DNA from: Propionibacteriaceae bacterium
Lineage (GTDB): Bacteria; Actinomycetota; Actinomycetes; Propionibacteriales; Propionibacteriaceae
Direction of reading: 5' to 3'
Assembly: GCA_030544185.1 (NCBI GenBank)
Contig: JAUNRO010000002.1
Coordinates: 10,669 to 18,780, forward strand
DNA length: 8,112 nucleotides
Part shown: in pieces, positions 6,317-8,112 of the stretch
Position numbering within the stretch: position 1 is the first letter of the stretch
Layout: each line of letters starts with the position of its first letter
Position numbers and translations under genes: made by a program
The notes under the pieces: model-generated
Databases searched by the model: none
Seen by the model: only the letters and a program-made list of their open reading frames with translations
Told to the model about the DNA's origin: nothing

Positions 6317-7361
6317 TGCCGTATGCGTGGCCGCAGCCATCACGAACCGTGGCGTCGATCTCGATCTCACGGCGGCTACCGGCCAACTGACGGCCGTGGT
6401 GGGGCCCAACGGGTCGGGCAAGTCCACCTGCATCCAGCTGGTCGCCGGTGCGCTGCAGCCCGACGCCGGCTCGGTCATCCTCGACGGCGAGACGGTGGCA
6501 GGTCCCCGGCGCCACGTGCCGGCCCACCGCCGCCGGGTCGGCTATCTGGAGCAACGCCCCCTGTTGTTCCCCCATCTGAACGTGCTCGACAACGTCGCCT
6601 TCGGGCCCCGCGCCCGCGGCGCCGAGCGGGCCGCGGCGCGATAGCGGGCGTACTCCGAACTGACCGCCGTCGGCGCGAGCGACCTGGCCGCACGACGACC
6701 GCGCCAACTCTCCGGGGGCCAGGCCCAGCGGGTGGCGATCGCCCGCGCCCTGGCGATCGATCCGGATGTCGTCCTGCTCGACGAACCGTTCGCGGCGCTG
6801 GACGCGGCCTCGACCCCCGAGCTGCGCCGCCTGCTCCGGGAACGGCTCGCGGGGGTCACCACGCTGCTGGTCACCCATGACCTGCTGGACGTCCTCGCAC
6901 TGGCGGACCGCATCGCTGTGCTCGAGAGCGGGCGAGTGGTGGCCACCGGTGCCGTCGATGATGTCCTCACCGCCCCGCCCACCGGCTTCGTCGCGGACTT
7001 CGTCGGCGTGAACCTCCTGCACGGCCGTGCCGTGGACGGGGCCACCCTGCAGCTCGACGACGGCCCGGCACTGATCGGCATCGGCGAGCTCCGCGCGGGC
7101 GAGCCGGCCCGGGCGACAATCGCGCCGGATGCGGTCAGTCTGCATCGCACCCCGCCGGGCGGCAGTCCCCGCAACAGCTTCGAGGCCCGGGTCGTGTCCC
7201 TGGACTCGCGCGGTCCCGTCGTCGGCGTGTCCGTCGCGATCGCCGGCCAGACGGTGCGCGCGGATTTGACCGCGGCCGCGGTGACGGAATTGGGCATCGT
7301 TCCCGGGGCGACCGTGTTCGCCGTGGTCAAGGCGACCCAGGTCACGCTCCACCGGATGTGA
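6309..7361 (+). pseudogene. modC: Molybdate ABC transporter ATPase, interrupted by an in-frame TAG
   Basis: ATPase subunit that powers ModAB molybdate import at the inner membrane face. Reading through codon 112 gives about 350 residues, the usual ModC length. Motifs: Walker A GPNGSGKST (32-40), Q-loop Gln82 (YLEQRPLLF), signature LSGGQ (134-138), Walker B VVLLDE (154-159), D-loop ALD (163-165), H-loop His190 (LVTHD), and a C-terminal Mop/TOBE domain (about 285-350). Codon 112 is TAG (6642-6644). The frame is open and family-like on both sides, so a single base substitution explains it, such as CAG, GAG or TGG to TAG; no frameshift is needed. The upstream piece (111 residues) keeps Walker A and the Q-loop only. 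The first downstream in-frame start, GTG at 6732 (codon 142), lies after LSGGQ. Neither piece alone could be a working ATPase. Explanations: recent inactivation, sequencing error, or amber suppression. Confidence 0.9.
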
Positions 7362-7432
7362 AATCCGGGGCGGCTGGTTGACTGGAGGGACGGATGAGAC
7401 ACAGTAGGACCACAGCGACGAAAGGAACTTCC

Positions 7433-7624
7433 ATGGCCTCCAACGCTCTCGCTCTGCAACGGCCCCGAGACGATCGGATGGTTGCCGGTGTCTGCGCGGC
7501 CATCGGCCGTCGCCTCGGCATCGACCCCCGCTGGGTCCGCGTGGCCACCGTGGCCAGCATGTTGCTGCCCGGTCCGCAGCTCCTGCTCTATCTGATCGCC
7601 TGGGTGCTGATCCCGAGCGAGTGA
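7433..7624 (+). CDS. Small PspC-domain membrane protein
   Basis: A 63-residue protein that is almost entirely a PspC domain: RPRDDRMVAGVCAAIGRRLGIDP (about 10-32), WVRVATVASMLL, then a hydrophobic segment with LLYLIAWVLIPSE at the end. In proteobacteria PspC takes part in the phage-shock response to membrane stress. Single-domain actinobacterial versions are common, and their roles are mostly unknown. One membrane segment is likely at about 37-60. The ATG at 7433 has AAAGGA (7421-7426) 6 nt upstream and gives the usual short family N-terminus. ATG at 7394, in frame with GGAGGG (7384-7389), would add 13 residues and is a real alternative. It follows modC by 71 bp with no obvious terminator, so some co-transcription is possible though functionally unrelated. 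Confidence 0.88.
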   Translation: MASNALALQRPRDDRMVAGVCAAIGRRLGIDPRWVRVATVASMLLPGPQLLLYLIAWVLIPSE

Positions 7625-7638
7625 TCTTCACCCCACCG

Positions 7639-7678
7639 AGCCGGCTGCGCCCGGCGGGATCCCGCGCCCAGCGCGGCT
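7639..7678 (+). terminator. GC-rich inverted repeats after the PspC gene, possible terminator
   Basis: The perfect palindrome GCGGGATCCCGC (7654-7665) lies within a looser outer pairing of AGCCG (7639-7643) with CGGCT (7674-7678), starting 15 nt after the PspC-gene stop. No U-tract follows. A terminator is the natural reading, but the structure is imperfect. The rest of 7679-7805 shows nothing I can name apart from a -10-like TCTAAT (7797-7802) without a recognisable -35. Confidence 0.4.
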
Positions 7679-7805
7679 GCGGCGTACGCTGATCGTTGGC
7701 GTTCTTCCGGGTCCTCGGGCGCACGCCACGGCATCCGATCACACGCGCAGGCGCTCACCTGCTGGTTCGCGCGCCAGGAGTGTCGGTCGGACGATGTCTA
7801 ATGGA

Positions 7806-7829
7806 GGGTGAGGCACCCGCGCACGGGTG
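7806..7829 (+). promoter_or_regulatory. Alternative hairpins in the leader of the last gene
   Basis: GGGTG (7806-7810) can pair with CACCC (7814-7818). The same segment, as CACCCG (7814-7819), can instead pair with CGGGTG (7824-7829) around CGCA. The two stems are mutually exclusive and end 12 nt before the AGAGGAG ribosome-binding site. The stems are short and function is unproven. Confidence 0.3.
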
Positions 7830-7852
7830 GCGCCCGCATGAAGAGGAGACCG

Positions 7853-8112
7853 GTGAGCAGCCCCGACCAGGCCGAATCAGATCAGGCCCAGCAGGACGAG
7901 ATCCAGCCAGCCGACGCCGAGCTGGACGAGACCGCTGCCACCACGGCACCGGGCCGCGACTCCGAAGCGGAGACGCCCGCGGCCCCGCCGAAATCCCCGA
8001 CCCCCATGGGCGCCCTGCTGGCGGTCTGGGCAGCGCTCGGACTTGCCCTGATCGTCGTGGTGATCGGGGTGACCTTCCAGAGTCTGTTGGAGCCCTTGCG
8101 GGGTCGCGAGCA
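7853..8112 (+). CDS. Unrecognised single-pass membrane protein, 3' end beyond window
   Basis: An open frame of 86 codons running off the window without a stop. I do not recognise the family. Residues 1-50 are acidic and rich in Asp, Glu, Gln, Ala and Pro (start SSPDQAESDQAQ), probably disordered and, by charge, probably cytoplasmic. Residues about 53-75 (GALLAVWAALGLALIVVVIG and on) form one strong membrane segment, followed by FQSLLEPLRGRE. GTG at 7853 is chosen because AGAGGAG (7842-7848) lies 4 nt upstream; the in-frame ATG at 7838 would overlap that site and has none of its own. Codon use matches the neighbours. The true length and the domain after the membrane segment lie outside the window. 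Confidence 0.75.
   Translation, partial: MSSPDQAESDQAQQDEIQPADAELDETAATTAPGRDSEAETPAAPPKSPTPMGALLAVWAALGLALIVVVIGVTFQSLLEPLRGRE

Noticed and set aside
6642..6644. TAG as a pyrrolysine or programmed readthrough codon
   Set aside because: ModC proteins carry no special residue in this linker between the Q-loop and LSGGQ, actinobacteria do not normally use pyrrolysine, and I recognise no readthrough signal downstream. Not excluded, but substitution or sequencing error is simpler.
6732..7361. A separate shorter ATPase gene starting at GTG 6732 after the modC stop
   Set aside because: It begins inside the signature region, after LSGGQ, lacks Walker A and the Q-loop, has no ribosome-binding site of its own, and is in the same frame as the upstream part. 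It is the tail of modC.
5465..7742. Long minus-strand open frames opposite modB, modC and the PspC gene
   Set aside because: Compositionally biased, no motifs, and fully overlapping well-supported plus-strand genes.

Overview
The window is high-GC DNA with an actinobacterial look. Most codons end in G or C, genes sit close together, most intergenic regions lack A/T-rich signals, and the lipoamide dehydrogenase closely resembles the mycobacterial Lpd type, as judged from memory of that family. A MurA-family enzyme carrying an N-terminal helix-turn-helix (HTH) is, to my knowledge, an actinobacterial arrangement. Propionibacteriaceae or a relative is a guess. I see no phage, IS element, CRISPR array, rRNA or tRNA.

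Layout. Positions 83-937 (+) encode a pyridoxal kinase (pdxY) for vitamin B6 salvage. It converges on a minus-strand gene (2519-984) for an HTH plus EPSP-synthase-fold protein of the MurA family. The divergent interval 2520-2778 holds an A/T-rich dyad just ahead of the murA-like start, further inverted repeats, and a -10-like box that would place the lpdA transcript start at its ATG. lpdA (2779-4173, +) encodes dihydrolipoyl dehydrogenase and is followed by a strong GC hairpin.

Positions 4333-7361 (+) form a molybdate uptake operon. In order it holds a small HTH-Mop (TOBE) regulator, modA (lipoprotein binding protein), modB (permease) and modC (ATPase with C-terminal Mop domain). The first two genes overlap by 4 bp, modB and modC by 8 bp, and modA and modB are 20 bp apart. 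An 18/20 palindrome at 4270-4289 upstream is a good candidate operator for the HTH-Mop protein. modC is interrupted by one in-frame TAG at 6642-6644 with the frame open on both sides. As read, it would give no complete ATPase.

After the operon come a 63-residue PspC-domain membrane protein (7433-7624) and the start of an unrecognised single-pass membrane protein with an acidic N-terminal tail, which runs off the end of the window.

Main points for a second look: the amber codon in modC, the HTH-MurA fusion with a dyad at its own promoter, the palindrome ahead of the mod operon, and a reversed tyrosine codon preference (33 TAT against 6 TAC by my count) in otherwise G/C-ending genes.
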